From Micractinium sp. NFX-FRZ (Eukaryota; Chlorophyta; Trebouxiophyceae; Chlorellales; Chlorellaceae): a DNA stretch of 54,992 nt. The notes beneath the pieces are model-generated. The model saw only the letters and a list, made by a program, of their open reading frames with translations, had not been told where the DNA came from and searched no databases. A program made the position numbers and the translations under genes. Numbering within the stretch: the first letter of the stretch is position 1; every line of letters starts with the position of its first letter. Location of the stretch: positions 1 through 54,992 of the forward strand of contig JAPTJF010000424.1 of NCBI GenBank assembly GCA_029339195.1. Reading direction: 5' to 3'. Of the stretch, positions 1 through 11,440 are shown piece after piece.

Positions 1-76
1 ATGAATGAATGAATGAATGAATGAATGAATGAATGAATGAATGAATGAATGAATGAATGAATGAATGAATGAATGA
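1..76. repeat. (ATGA)n tetranucleotide microsatellite
   Basis: An uninterrupted ATGA/GAAT tetranucleotide array of about 19 units lies at the extreme left edge. It sits inside the intron that follows the second NAA10 exon (minus strand), so it is intronic. Its true length may extend beyond the window. Confidence 0.97.
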
Positions 77-252
77 AGCCGCGCAGGACCGCCACAGCGC
101 AGCAGGTGAGGGCGCGAGGATACGTGCAGCATGCAGGCGTAACACCTGCTGCAGGCACTGGGCCAGCCTCCACCACGCCTCCCTGACTCAGAGCAGGGAT
201 GGAGTGTGACAGCAGCCACCGTCACCCAGCTGCTGGCACTGCCCAGCCTCAC

Positions 253-642
253 ATCTTAGCCAGCACGTATCCCACAATCTTGCCGTCATAGTCCTCGGCC
301 ACGTACAGCAGCTGGGGCCAGGAGAGCACGTGGTAGAAGTAGTACTGCGGGAAAGGGCGGGGTGAGAACAGTGGTGAGGCGGCAGCGGCGGCGGCAGTGC
401 TGGCAGCGGCGGCCACGTGCTTGCGGCAGCAGCAAGGACGGCCGGTCCAGAGGCGAACAGAGGATCGCATCATACTAATCATGGCTTCCCCTGGCAGCTG
501 CCGACGGCGTGCGCGCTGGCACCCCCATGCGAGGCCCGCCCCTCTCGGGCACCTTGAGTTGGTAATTCTCCGGCAAGCACAGCAGATTGCACCGCTGCAT
601 CTGCAGCAGGTCCTCCACGGTCGCCTGCCGAATGCACACCAT
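253..642 (-). CDS. NAA10: N-alpha-acetyltransferase 10 (NAA10/ARD1), 5' part only
   Basis: This is the catalytic subunit of the NatA complex, which acetylates protein N-termini co-translationally at the ribosome. Exon 1 (642-553) starts at ATG 642-640 and gives 30 residues beginning [16 protein letters not shown] and ending [10 protein letters not shown]. Exon 2 (344-253) continues with [20 protein letters not shown] and [11 protein letters not shown]. This matches the very conserved NAA10 start ([30 protein letters not shown]) at the beginning of the GNAT fold. Exon 2 ends with AAGAT followed by a GTGAGG donor; the acetyl-CoA-binding part and the C-terminus lie left of position 1. The intron-1 donor is GTGCCC, a weak match. 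The family identification is near certain; the gene is incomplete only because of the window edge. Confidence 0.93.
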
Positions 643-1375
643 CGCTGCTGCTCGCTGTGTTCGGCAGAGAGAATGCACAAGCTTCAAGTAAATCAGATGG
701 ATAGCGGGACGCCGATAGACCGTTCTGATGAGCAAACCCGCTGGCGAGCCTAAGCAGCGGCGGTGGCGGGACAGGGCAGCAGGACGGCGGTGCCTGCAGC
801 CGCATGGCACAAATGCCAGGGCAATCCTAAAAGATCCAATGTCTGCTGGCCCCATTCCGTTCTCCACCGAATGCGCTGCACGTTGCCTTCAGTGGACGAG
901 AGGATCGCATCACACAGCTGTGCACAGCCACGCATTCCTTCAAGGAGGGTCTCAGCAGAACAAGTGGCCAGCGTGTCATATGTTGGGCTGCCTCGTATGC
1001 AGCAGGATGCTGTTCTGTGCGCAGCTCTGGAAGAGCCCAACTGCGAGGCAGCCTGGCCTGCCGCGGGCACACTGTGTGTCGTGGTGCCAGACTGCCGGCC
1101 AACGAGCGGGCCAGTGAGCGGGCTGAGGGCAGCCGTCCTGTGTGGATGTACTCTCTGCGTGTTTGCTTACAGCAGCAGCGAAATACAATGCAAGCAGTCA
1201 CTGTGAGCGAGCAAAAGAGGATCGGGATCGGGGAAAAAAAAGAGCTGTGAGGTCAGGCACTATTCACTTAGTGTGCATCTTGTGGCTGCCCCCTGGGCGC
1301 CACACGCCGGTGCAGGCTGGCCAGCCAGCCTGGCAGAACTTGCAGTGCCCTGGCACACGGCTGCTGACAGACCAC
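643..1375. other. Intergenic: NAA10 upstream region and TM9SF 3' UTR
   Basis: No exon-like coding sequence is convincing on either strand. The stretch must hold the NAA10 5' UTR and promoter (minus) and the 3' UTR of the TM9SF gene, which is on the same strand. Several frames are open, but they have no recognisable motif and reflect GC-rich composition. Confidence 0.6.
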
Positions 1376-4300
1376 TTAGTCCTGCAGCAGGCATAGGCAT
1401 GGCGGGGTGACACCTTGTATCAGTGACGGCCAACAGCAAGCAAGTGGTTGGGGCACCCCCACGCCTCGGCTGGTGAGGCAGCCGAGCCAGCAGAGCGCTG
1501 CCCGGATGACCTGCCCCCCGCTTCGTGCCCAGCAGCGCAGTAGCGCCGGGCACCAGCTGCCAGGAGGTGTGCACCCCCCCTCAGCAAGCACTGCCTCTTC
1601 CTCACGCCTTCAGCGGTGGCGACATGCGCAGCATCTAGCCGTGTGGAACTCCAGCGTGCACCACACCAACCACGGGCTGCCTTCAGTCACGCATTGATGA
1701 TGTGGCGTCAGGTGCCAACACCTTCCCTCTCCCACCCTTCAACGCCCGCCCACTCACGCTCTTGGCGGCGTTGAAGATGGCGTATGTGAAGATGAATGAG
1801 GAGAGGAAGCCGATGGTTCCCATGGCCAGGAAGAGGCACCACACCAGCAGGCCCATGTACGACATGTACAGCACCACGGGGATGAAGCCCGTCAGCCTGG
1901 ATCACGCACGGGGAGGCAGGAGGGTAAGAGACTGGGGTGAGAGGCGGGTTGAGGCAGGGTGGGGTGGGGGAGGTGGGAGAGAGAGCAGTAGGGAACCCAC
2001 CGAGGTGAAGCCCTGCCAGCCTGGCAGGAAGTGAGGCGGGGCAACGGCGGGGCAGGGTGGAGGCAAGAGTGGACATGCACTTTGAAATCAGCTGGAAGCA
2101 CGAGCGGGGCACAACGCAGCCGCCCGCTGCTGTGCTGCCACCTAAGCCCGCTGCCCCACCACTGCTGCCTGCCCTTCTGCAGTGCAGCGTGCTGACCAGG
2201 ATGTCGCCTGTCACACGCTGCCTGCCCTGCAACCAAAGCCTGGACCCCGCTGCCTGCCCTGCAACCGCAGCCTGGACCCCGCTGCCCTGCTGCCTTCCAC
2301 CCCGCCCTCTCACTTGTGCAGCGTGTTGACCAGGAAGCCGACGGAGTAGATGAGGACGTAGATGGAGATGGAGCCGCCGCGGTAGTAGGAGCGCCACCAC
2401 CACAGGTAGTCCTCGGCGCACAGCTGCAGCCGGGAAGGAGCAACAGATGGAAGGGGCGGCGAAGTGTTGTTGTGCGAAGTGTTGCATGTGTGTGAGCAAA
2501 CAGGAGTGTGGGGGGAGGCGGCCTCAAAACAAACGCGTATGGCGCGGGGGCCCAGGGTGCAACAAGGTGCGGGCACAGCCGGCCTGGCAGCATGTCGGCC
2601 CGCCCACGGCCAATTCCCTGGCCCGCAGCCATCCTGCCTTGCCCTCGCACACTTGCAAGATGAGGATATGCACCCTGTGCCCAGGCCTGCCACACTGGCC
2701 CATCCACCCGCCCAGCCCTGCCCCGCCCCACCTGCACGTATGTGCAGACGATGGAGACCTCGATGGTGATGATGAGGGTGAGGATGGCCACCAGGAAGGC
2801 AAACCCAAAGATGTAGTAGAAGTAGCCCTGCGGCGGGGGTGGGGTGGAGAGGGGTGGAGAGGGGCGGGAGGTGAAGAGGTGAGAGAGGCGGATGAAGAGG
2901 TGGAAGGCAAAATATACAGGGAGGGCGACGGCGTGTAGAGCTGCTCAAAGAAGTGCAGTGCCACACGCCCCACCGCACACCCGGGTCACCCAGTCCCACC
3001 CAAACCCCACATCTCTGCCACCTCCTGCCATCGCCCAACATGCCACATGAAGGTCATGGCAAAGTAGAGTTGCTCATACAAGTGGCCTGACACATGCCCC
3101 GCCGTGCACCCAGGTGCCAAGCCCGACACCGGCCTGGTGCCGTTGCCCCACCTGCCACATGGAGGTCATGGCGAAGTAGAGCTCCACAAAGATGGTGCCA
3201 AAGGGCAGCAGGCCGGCGGCGAAGAAGAGGACCAGGGGGTGGGAGGCCCAGTGGGGGGGCGGGATGTGGCGGGGGATCTGGTTGGTGCGGGTGGGGTACT
3301 GCCGGATCTCCTGCTTGGCGGCGATGATGCCGCCAGAGTAGGAGAGCGGGATGGAGATGAGCAGCCTGCACCCGGGGGCCGGGGGAGGAGAGGGGAGGGA
3401 GGTTGAGTGTCCGATTCGATGGCAGGTGCGGGGTGGACGGAATGTGCAGGCAAGCGGGAGTGCAAGTAAGCGGCGCCCAGCCCCCCCGCTTCTCGTCCGC
3501 TCACACACCTGCCCCCCTTGGCCCTGCCCCCGCCAAGGGGGGCAGGTGTGTCCGTGAGGAGCAGATGCGGGTCGCTGTTCTTGCGATCAGTGGTAGATGG
3601 CTGTGCAGGGCTTGCGATACAGTGGTGCATAGCTGTGCAGTGGTTGCGATGCAGTGGTAGGCGGCTCTGCAGTGCTTGCGATGCAGTGGCAGGCAGCTGG
3701 GCGGGTGTGCTCACCAGAGGAAGATGATGGAGAAGAAGAAGCCCAGGGGGATGGCGCCCGAGGAGCGGGTGGCCCACAGGAAGATGTTGACAAAGGTCAT
3801 CACCGCCACGGTCACGCCCGGGAAGAAGCAGGCCACACGCCAGCACACCTGCGGGGGTGGCAACAGGGCGTGGCAGGTTAGTGGAAGGCACGGCATGCAG
3901 GCGGGCCGCCAGGCAGGCAGGCAGAGGTAGGAGCAGCCAGTGAAAAGAGGCATCCCACCCGCCCTGCCGCCTCGCTCCTGCATATGCCCCTCCACCTTCC
4001 ATACCGCCTCATCCACAAGAAAAGCCAACCGACGGAAGCCTGCATGGCCCACCCTGCCCACCTTGAACCAGCCCTCGTAGGAGCGGTTGACCAGGCCCCA
4101 CAGCCAGACAGCGGCGTAGCCGGCCGCCACCGACAGCAGCAGGTACATGACCAGGGCGGCGGTGAGCAGGGAGCCGCGTGAGGCGGGGGAGAGGAAGCCC
4201 AGGGCGGCAAAGAGCAGGGTGATGAAGCCAGAGGCCAGAATTTGCACGCCAGACCCGATCTGCACGCAGAGCGACAGCGGGTTGGAGGGCGCCCGGAACA

Positions 4301-7300
4301 CGTCCCCCGACACCATCTTCCACCCGCTCTCCTCCACGTCGTTGCCCTGGCCTGCGGGGCACGCACACACAGCCGGGGTGGGGCAGGGGGAGGGGTGAGT
4401 GAGAAGGGGAAGGGGCCTGCGCACGGCAGCCAGAGAACCCGGGTTGGGCGGTGCTGGGAGGCTAGAACAGGCGCAGCACCGCACATCTTTGCTCCTTGCG
4501 CTGCTCATCTGCCCGCCCGCCACCTGCCCGTCTGCTGCTGCACCCAGCCCGCCCCTCCGCACCCCACCCGGCAGGCAGGCAGGCAGGCGCCCCCTCACCT
4601 CCATCCACCAGCCAGCTGCTTGTAGCGCTGCAGGCCACTCCTTGCGGTGCCCCTCCCACCCACACGCTGCTGCACCCGGCACACACACCCAAGCGCACCC
4701 CCTCACCTCCGTCCACCAGCAGCTGCTCGTAGCGCTGCAGGTCGCGGCGGATGGTGCGCATCATGATCATGGCCACGATGCACGACATGACCACCACCAC
4801 CATGAGGGAGTTGAGGATGGAGAACCAGTGGACCTGCCGGGGGGGGGGGGCGCGAGGAGGAGAAGGGGGGCAGGGTGGAGAAGGGAGCAGAGGATGGACA
4901 AGCAGCGGACCGGCGGGAGCGAAGGGGAAGAAAGAAGGGGGCAGGGTGGGGTAGGGTAAGCCAGGTGTGGGGTGCAGTAGGCACCTGAGGAAGCTGGCGG
5001 CGGTGTGGGGAAGCCAGCCGGCGGTGACGCATCTTGCAGCCTGGGTGCCCCTCGTCCTGCAACCTTGCTACCCCGCTTGCGGCGCTGCTTACCACCCGCC
5101 TGCTTTCCCACCGGCCACAGCCCCGCTCCCCCCCTCCCAGCTGTGCGCACCTTGCCGCCGGGCATGCGCAGGTAGGCGTCCCAGCGGGAGGACCAGGGGA
5201 TGTCAGAGGTGTCCCAGTACACGTCGTAGGTGTACACAACCTTGGAGCCTGCATGACGGGACACAAGGCAACACATGTCAAGGTTCTCTTCGTAGGGGAC
5301 AGGCCGGCGGGATCCAGACGCCTGGTGCCGGGATCCACGCTGCTGCACTGGCATTGCACGCCGCTGACCGCCCCCCTGCCAGATTGGGGCTGCCGCCGCA
5401 GCATCCGCCCCCCTGCACACCCCAGCTGGCAATACTCCTCTCTCACGCACGCTCACCCTTCTTGACCTCCTGTGCCTCGGGTGCCTTGGGGTCGTCATAC
5501 GACTGGGGGCACATCAAGTTCTTGTCGATGGCCTGCCCAGGCTCCCGCTTGATGGAGCAGGCCACCACCTCGAAGCCCACAACCATGTACATCTTACGCT
5601 CGCCGGCGGCAGCACCGGCAGCAGCCGCGGCAGCGGTGGCCGCGCCCGCCTTCTTGGCGGTGGCGCCCTTCTTGGGAGCGGCCTTCTTGGGCTTTGCCTT
5701 CTCCTTGTCTGCAAGCAGGCGGCGGCCGCCGGCCTGAGCGGGAAGTGGGGCGAGGACGGGGGCAGGCAACAGGCCCGGTCAGATGCGGTGCTTGTGGTAG
5801 CACGGCCGTCTCCACCGCTTCTTATGCAGGCAGTTGTGCAGGGCTCTGGCTGCCCTGCGCTGCCGGCAGCCTCCAACGCCCAGCAGGGGCGGCCCCGGCC
5901 CCCCAGCCCGCCTGACCTCCACAGCAGCGGCGGCCTCCAGCTCCGCCTCGCCCTGCAGGCGGCTCTGGGTGTACTGCCCATTGGTCTCGTGCACCAGCAC
6001 CTGCAGGAGGGGACACGGCAGGACAAAGGTGAGAGGCAGCAGCGGGCGCACATTGAACAGCCCCGCTAGCAAAAGCTGCTGACCACACAACATGCCTGCC
6101 TGCCACATGCATCGCGCGTGCACTCACTCTCTGCCTCCAACCCTGCTCTTTGTCCCACCATGCCGTGCCCCTTGCTACTCCACAACAGCCTTACCCCTGG
6201 GCCGCACTACCGGTCTATTCTCTGACACACAGGCACAAGCACCCAAACTCCCAGGATCCCCTCCCCCCGCCCACCTTGAACATGAGGTGGTTGTTGACGT
6301 AGTACTTGCCCTCCTTCTGGTACCCCACCTCGTAGCCGGGGCGCACTGAAGGGCAAGACGGTGGGGCAGGGTGGTGTGGCGCGCTTTTGATGCGAGGGGC
6401 ATGGGGTGGCTGGAACACGGAACAAGACTTTAGCCAGCTGCACCCAGCAACCCATGCCAGCTCTGCTGCAGCACTAGCTCAGCACCCAGTACCTCGTCGC
6501 CCCCCCCGCTTCACCCTTGGACACTTGAATTGCGGTCCCAGCTCAGCACACCCTGCCACGTCAGCGCCCCCCCGCCAGCTCAGCTCACCCGACTCGGGGT
6601 CCAGCTCCAGGTCGTATGTGGTGATGGGCAGGTTGTCCAGGATCAGGCGCACCCGGTACTGCTGGCGGATCTTGTCTTGCAGCATCTGCGGGGCGGGGGC
6701 GTGGCGGGCCGCGACAGCAGGGCAGCACCAGGGGTTTTGTTGGCGGCAGCAGCACGGTCAGCATGCTGCAACCCCTCAATTGCCTTGATTAGAGCTCTTG
6801 CGCCTGTGCGCTGGTGAAAGAGCCCAGCACACGCACATCCAGACCCAGCCGTCCAGCTGCCGCCGACCCTCCTGCTCACCTTGACCTGCTTGGGGTTCAG
6901 CTCAGGGAATGCATGGTCCGGGTACTCGTCACCATTGCACACTGTCAGGCCCTTCTGCTGGGTCTGCAGCAGGAGGCAAGGTGGGGACGAGCAACCCAGG
7001 GGCAAGGGAGGCAGAGCCAGGGTGAGGCAGGAGGACGGCAGCAAGCGGCTGCAGGGCCACACCGCAAACCCTAAGCACCTCTCCCAGTGCCCGGCACGAC
7101 GCGAGAACACGTCCAGGCCGACAGGTGGCATCAGTAAGGCGCGTTCTGCAGCTCAGCATCCCGACACTATGCTGCCCAAGGGCAAGCATCCAGGCTGATT
7201 CGGCAGCGCACTGCTGCACAGCTGTCCCTGCCATACCGCCGCCTGTGGGGGCGACGCGGACTCCCGCCTCTCTCCTCCACCCCTGAATTACTCCCGCCTC

Positions 7301-8267
7301 CTCTGCCCTTGCCGCAAATTGTGCGGTGAGATGCCTCGCTGCCAGCCCCTCGCCACGCCCTTCCTGGCACACCCGCACTGCATGCATTGAGTGCATGGAT
7401 CACCCCCTGCAGCAGCCCAGCACACCATGATGGTGAAGTTGTAGGGCGAGTTTTCGATGCGGATGCCCAGCAGGATGGTGCCCGGGTTGATGGTGCTGGT
7501 GGCGCGGTGCACGCCCTCGGGGGGCTTGCAGAAGGGCATGGAGTAGTAGGACATCGGCATCTCCGTCTGCAGGGGTGCAGGCAGCAGGAGGGGATGTGGG
7601 AGGGGCAGCACCCCACAGGCGGGATGCGGCGAGCTGCGCAGGGCAGGGCGGCGGCACGGTACAAAGTTGCAGAAAGAGCCGCTGCTGCGATGAGCGTGCA
7701 ATGCAGACAGGCCAAGCCGCTCCGCTGATAATAGCTTAGCACGCAAGCTTCTGGCACACACCTCGGAGGACACCAGCGAGTTGACCTCAGCTGCACAGGG
7801 AGCAAGAAGGGTGGGCGAGTGGCAACCGGCAGTGAGAGTGGGTGAGCTGTGTGCCGGCAGGAGGGGCAGCGTCCCTGTCAAACAAACTCCATCGCATGGC
7901 TGCCCGCCCAAGCATGCCGGGCTTGCCCGTCATGCAATCTCAGCCTGCCACGCTCAGCACAAAAGGGTGCGGCGGCAACAGCGGCACACGGCCAGAGCGC
8001 CGGCCGCCGCTCTCCCGCCCCTCTGCTGCCTGAGTGTCAGATCGCCGTGGCGCATCTGGCGCACCTTGAATGAGATCGCCTACATTGAACTCCTGTGGGT
8101 AGGTGCCTGCAGGGGGCAGGACCAGCGTAGTGGGGTTGGGGTGCTGCTGCCGGGACACACAGGGCGGGTAGCGGAGGCCAGAGCGTGCTCAACCAACCTG
8201 GCAAGTAGTAGCCGGCGGCCTGGGAGGCCAAGGCCAGCAGAATGGCCGAGAGAACGGCCGCCCTCAT
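1376..8267 (-). CDS. TM9SF: Transmembrane 9 superfamily protein (nonaspanin/EMP70)
   Basis: A nine-span endomembrane protein of the Golgi/endosome implicated in cargo sorting. I spliced 18 exons: 8267-8198, 8106-8065, 7790-7762, 7566-7426, 6963-6880, 6685-6589, 6345-6275, 6000-5917, 5703-5457, 5248-5151, 4833-4707, 4351-4062, 3848-3715, 3365-3152, 2827-2732, 2423-2314, 1896-1758, 1381-1376. All phases close to give 692 residues. The signal peptide begins MRAAVLSAILLALASQAAG. The luminal domain carries PFCKPPEGVHRA and GIRIENSPYNF. Membrane spans begin at WFSILNSLMVVVVMSCIVAM, and the family signature SYSGGIIAAKQEIRQYPTRT is present. The last exon codes only for Asp plus stop, so the protein ends in KSD, the COPI-binding KXD-type signal of this family. 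The acceptor before exon 9 (AAG rather than CAG) was chosen to keep frame. An odd Lys/Ala-rich insert lies in the luminal region (about 5590-5703). Confidence 0.93.
3028..3078 (-). repeat. Partial copy of TM9SF exon 14 3' end inside the next intron
   Basis: Read on the minus strand, this segment encodes EQLYFAMTFMWH. That closely matches the end of true exon 14 (3152-3200), which encodes ELYFAMTSMWQ. It lies about 80-100 bp into the following intron. A more diverged relative of the same segment appears around 2937-2975. It is not needed for the gene model and looks like a decayed local duplication. Confidence 0.75.
3503..3551. repeat. 20-bp perfect inverted repeat (hairpin) in a TM9SF intron
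   Basis: The left arm 3503-3522 (ACACACCTGCCCCCCTTGGC core) is the exact reverse complement of 3532-3551, with a 9-nt loop. It lies in the intron between exons 13 and 14, just before a tandem repeat. It could form a very stable stem in DNA or pre-mRNA. Confidence 0.92.
3575..3708. repeat. Four imperfect ~33-bp tandem repeats, TM9SF intron
   Basis: Four units each start with CTTGCGAT(A/G)CAGTGG or a close variant and end around GCTGTGCAG. They lie directly next to exon 13 and fill most of the intron between the hairpin and the splice donor. Confidence 0.85.
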
Positions 8268-8631
8268 TGCGCACAACGGCCTGAGCCTCTGCCGCAGCTC
8301 CCAACCGTTATAAGAAGAGTTCAAGTGCGCACTGAACACAGAGCACCGAAAGCGGTTCGACGATCGAGCCCCCAAAGACGGGACAGCCCAACTTCAAGAC
8401 AGGGGCAGTTGTCAGCTGCACTCCTCCCGTTCTGCCTGCAGCGCTCCAACAAGCGCCAGGCCGTTCGATTATGAACGCGCATGCACCCAACAGGCCGATT
8501 TCAGGCGAGGGCCATGCAGGACGACAGGCGCAGCACGCGCTCTCCTCCTTGCGTTCGCTGTGTCCTTCATGCCATCTTTGATCGGCAAGTGATCAGACGA
8601 TCCCAAGGGCTTGAATTCAAGCACGGGCGCA
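8268..8631. promoter_or_regulatory. Divergent 5' region shared by TM9SF and MAEA
   Basis: A 364-bp interval separates the start codons of two head-to-head genes, so it must hold both 5' UTRs and promoters. I see no clear TATA box or other named element. Confidence 0.6.
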
Positions 8632-11440
8632 ATGGGCTCCCTGCTTGACGCTGGCTCCGTGTCGGTGCCCTTCGAGAGCCTGAAACGGGTGACCCGAGAG
8701 CGCAAGTATGCCGTGGAGGAGGTCGAGGGGGTGCTGCGGGGCGTGGCGGCAGCAGCAGCTGGCGGCGGCAGCGGCGATGGCAGCGGCAGCAGCGCCACGC
8801 CCGCCGAGGCTGCAACCGCCCGCCTGGAGCAATACATGCAGCAGCTGCAGGGCCTGAAGCGCAAGGTGGGCGGGAAGTGGCCTGACAAGTTCAGGTGGTT
8901 GGGCAGGCGCAAAGAGCTGCTGCATTGGAGAGCGCTGCTAGGCCCCAAACCTGCACTGGTGGCGGCCGCCCTGCCTACCCGCCAGCTGAACTGTGCTCCC
9001 GTCCCCGATCCTCTCTCCGTTGCTGCAGCTGGACGCTACCAGCGTGACGGAGAGCGAGGACCTGGCTCGCATCCGGGCACGCGTGCAGCACCTGCGTGAC
9101 CTGGGTGCCCCGCCGCGCGATGGCCAGGTGAGCGGCCAGGCGGGGTGCAGAGCGAGGCGGGAAGCCTGGCTCGCAGTCGAGTCCCTGCCGAACGTACTGC
9201 CAGCCTGTGCAATCAGCCAAGCTGCATTCAACACTTTATGCACAACGCTCTTCTCCTCAACTGCCTGCGTGCCTGGCTGTACACACGTTGACATGCGCCT
9301 GCCCCCGTCCGCCTGCTCCTGCTCCTCCCAACCCTCCACCCTCCCCCTCGCCCCAGGTGGAATGGAACCGGCGGCGCATCGACGCCCTGCTTGTAGATCA
9401 CATGCTGCGGGCGGGGTACAACCGGGCGGCGGCAGGGCTGGCGGCCTCAGCGGGTATCCAGGTGGGTGGCGGCAGGCAGGCGGGCGGGAGGGCAGTGCAT
9501 CCTCCCAGGTCGCTGCCTGGAATGAGGTTGCATGCGAGCCCTTGGCCCATCAACCCCAACTGAATCCTAATGTCCCACTATGTTGCCTCACCCGCCCCTG
9601 CGGCCCCTGATGGGGCTGCATATCTTTGCCGGCATCACCCTTTGATTGAAGCCGACCGTCATCCCTCTTTGTCTGTCTGTCGGCCTACCCCCCGCCCTTC
9701 CCTGCAGCCGCTGGTGGAGCTGCACATCTTTGCCGGGGCGCAGAAGGTGGTGGAGGCGCTGCGGGCGCACGACTGCGGGCTGGCGCTGGCGTGGTGCGAG
9801 GAGAACCGGGCGCGGCTGCGCAAGGCCAAGAGCAGGCTGGAGTTCAAGCTGAGGGTGCAGGTGCGGATGGTGGCGTGGAGGAGTGGGGGAGCAGCGTGAG
9901 TTGTGTGCCTTTGGTTGTCGCCGAGGGAGCGGCACCCTGCAACCGCCATGCCCTGCCTCCCCACTGCATGCGTCCCTCACTCTCAACTGCCCTGATCCAT
10001 TTGTGCATCATGTCGCGAACGCACACCCCCTCCCCCCCGTCGCCTGGTGCGATGTGGTGCTCATCACCCCACGCGTGCCAGGCCCCCTCGCCCCACTCGC
10101 CTTGATTCCACTGTTCGCCTCTCCGTGCCTCCCCTCCCTTCCTGGGCATTGCAGCCGCTCCAGCCCTTCTCCCGTCCCTACCACTCTCAACCTCCCCCAC
10201 CCACCCCGATATCCTTATCTCTCCACCCTATCTACGCAGCAGCCAGCCGTCTTCCCTTCTCACCCACCTGCCCTCCTCTCCGTTCTCTCTCCTCCCCACA
10301 GGAGTTTGTTGAGCTGGTGCGGACGGGGCAGCAGCTGGAGGCGATCAGCTACGCGCGGCGCCACCTGGCGCCCTGGGCCGGGCAGTACATGCCCGAACTG
10401 CAGCGTGCGGCGGCCCTGCTGGCCTTCCAGGCCGGCACGCTATGCGCCCCCTACAAGCAGCTCTTTGAGGACGAGCGGGTGGGTGGGGTCAGCATGGTGG
10501 GTGGGTGAGGTGGAGGACTGCCAGGCTGGCTGGAATTGGTGGGGCGCATGATTGTGCACTGTAGGGCTCTTTGGGCCATGCAGGTTTCAGGGGGAGCTGG
10601 GGGAGTGCAAACTTCTCCATCAACAGGCGTACCGCCTAAACGTCCACCTGTACTGCCTTCTCTGACCTGCCCTGCCCTGCCCTGCAGTGGGAGGAGCTGA
10701 TTGACCTCTTCCACCAGGAGCTGTACCGCCTCAACTTCCTGCCGCCCACCTCCCTGCTCTCAATACACCTCCAGGTGCGCTGCTTTCGTGCCGCACGGCC
10801 TGTGTGCTGCGCTGCTCTCCAGGTGCAGCCTTTGTGCTGTGCTGCTGTGCTGCTGCCCTTGCGCATGGGCTGTGCAGCGGTGCTGCTGCATTCTCGCTGT
10901 CGCGCTGCACACCTTTGTGTTGAGTGTGGTGGTAGGCTAAGGCGGCCGTAGGCATGGTGGTCAAGAGGCCACCCTCAGTGGCCCCGCTGGTGGCTGCACT
11001 TCAGCTCGGCTCGTGCCGCGTACCCCCAGCTCCTTCTTGTGCACACCCCGGCCCTGGCCGTGCTCACGCCCTGCCAGCGCTGCCTACATGCTGCCTACCT
11101 GCCGCCACGCCACCACCCCTTGCAGGCGGGCCTGTCTGCGCTCAAGACGCCGCTGAGCCTGGCCGACAGCTGCTGCCGGGAGGACCCGCTGCACCTGCCC
11201 GCCTTCCGGGCGCTGGCAGAGGGCCTGCCCTACGCCCGCCACGTCCACTCCAAGCTCATCTGCGCCATCACAGGCGAACTGATGGACGAGCACAACCCGC
11301 CGGCAGCGCTGCCCAACGGCTACGTGTACAGCCAGGCAGCGCTGGCGGCCATGGCGGCGGCCAATGGCGGCCGGGTCACCTGCCCCCGCACTGGCTTCTC
11401 ATGCGATGCCTCTGAGCTGCGCCGAGTGTACATCAGCTGA
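8632..11440 (+). CDS. MAEA: MAEA / GID9-type subunit of the GID/CTLH E3 ubiquitin ligase
   Basis: A RING-like subunit of the CTLH (GID) ubiquitin ligase. Seven exons: 8632-8865, 9029-9127, 9357-9461, 9708-9860, 10302-10478, 10688-10774, 11126-11440. Each length is a multiple of three, giving 389 residues (human MAEA is about 396). Residues 1-20 (SVPFESLKRVTRERKYAVEE) match the family start, and a LisH-like segment (RRRIDALLVDHMLRAGYNRA) follows. The CTLH/CRA region contains LRAHDCGLALAWCEENRARL and EFVELVRTGQQLEAISYARR. The C-terminal RING-Gid module contains SKLICAITGELMDEHNPPAA, LPNGYVYS and a CPRTG segment. As in MAEA/Fyv10 relatives, it is not a classical C3HC4 RING. ATG 8632 was chosen because it starts the family-like N-terminus. 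Confidence 0.93.
9598..9632 (+). repeat. Partial copy of MAEA exon 4 start inside intron 3
   Basis: The sequence around CTGCATATCTTTGCCGGCAT resembles the start of true exon 4 about 100 bp downstream (9714-9745, CTGCACATCTTTGCCGGGGC). It has no good acceptor of its own and decays quickly on both sides, as expected of a short local duplication. Confidence 0.7.

Noticed and set aside
249..1591. Many long open frames on both strands in the first 1.6 kb
   Set aside because: They overlap each other in all frames and lack domain motifs or codon-level similarity to anything I know. High GC depletes stop codons, so length alone is not evidence. Only the two NAA10 exons are supported.
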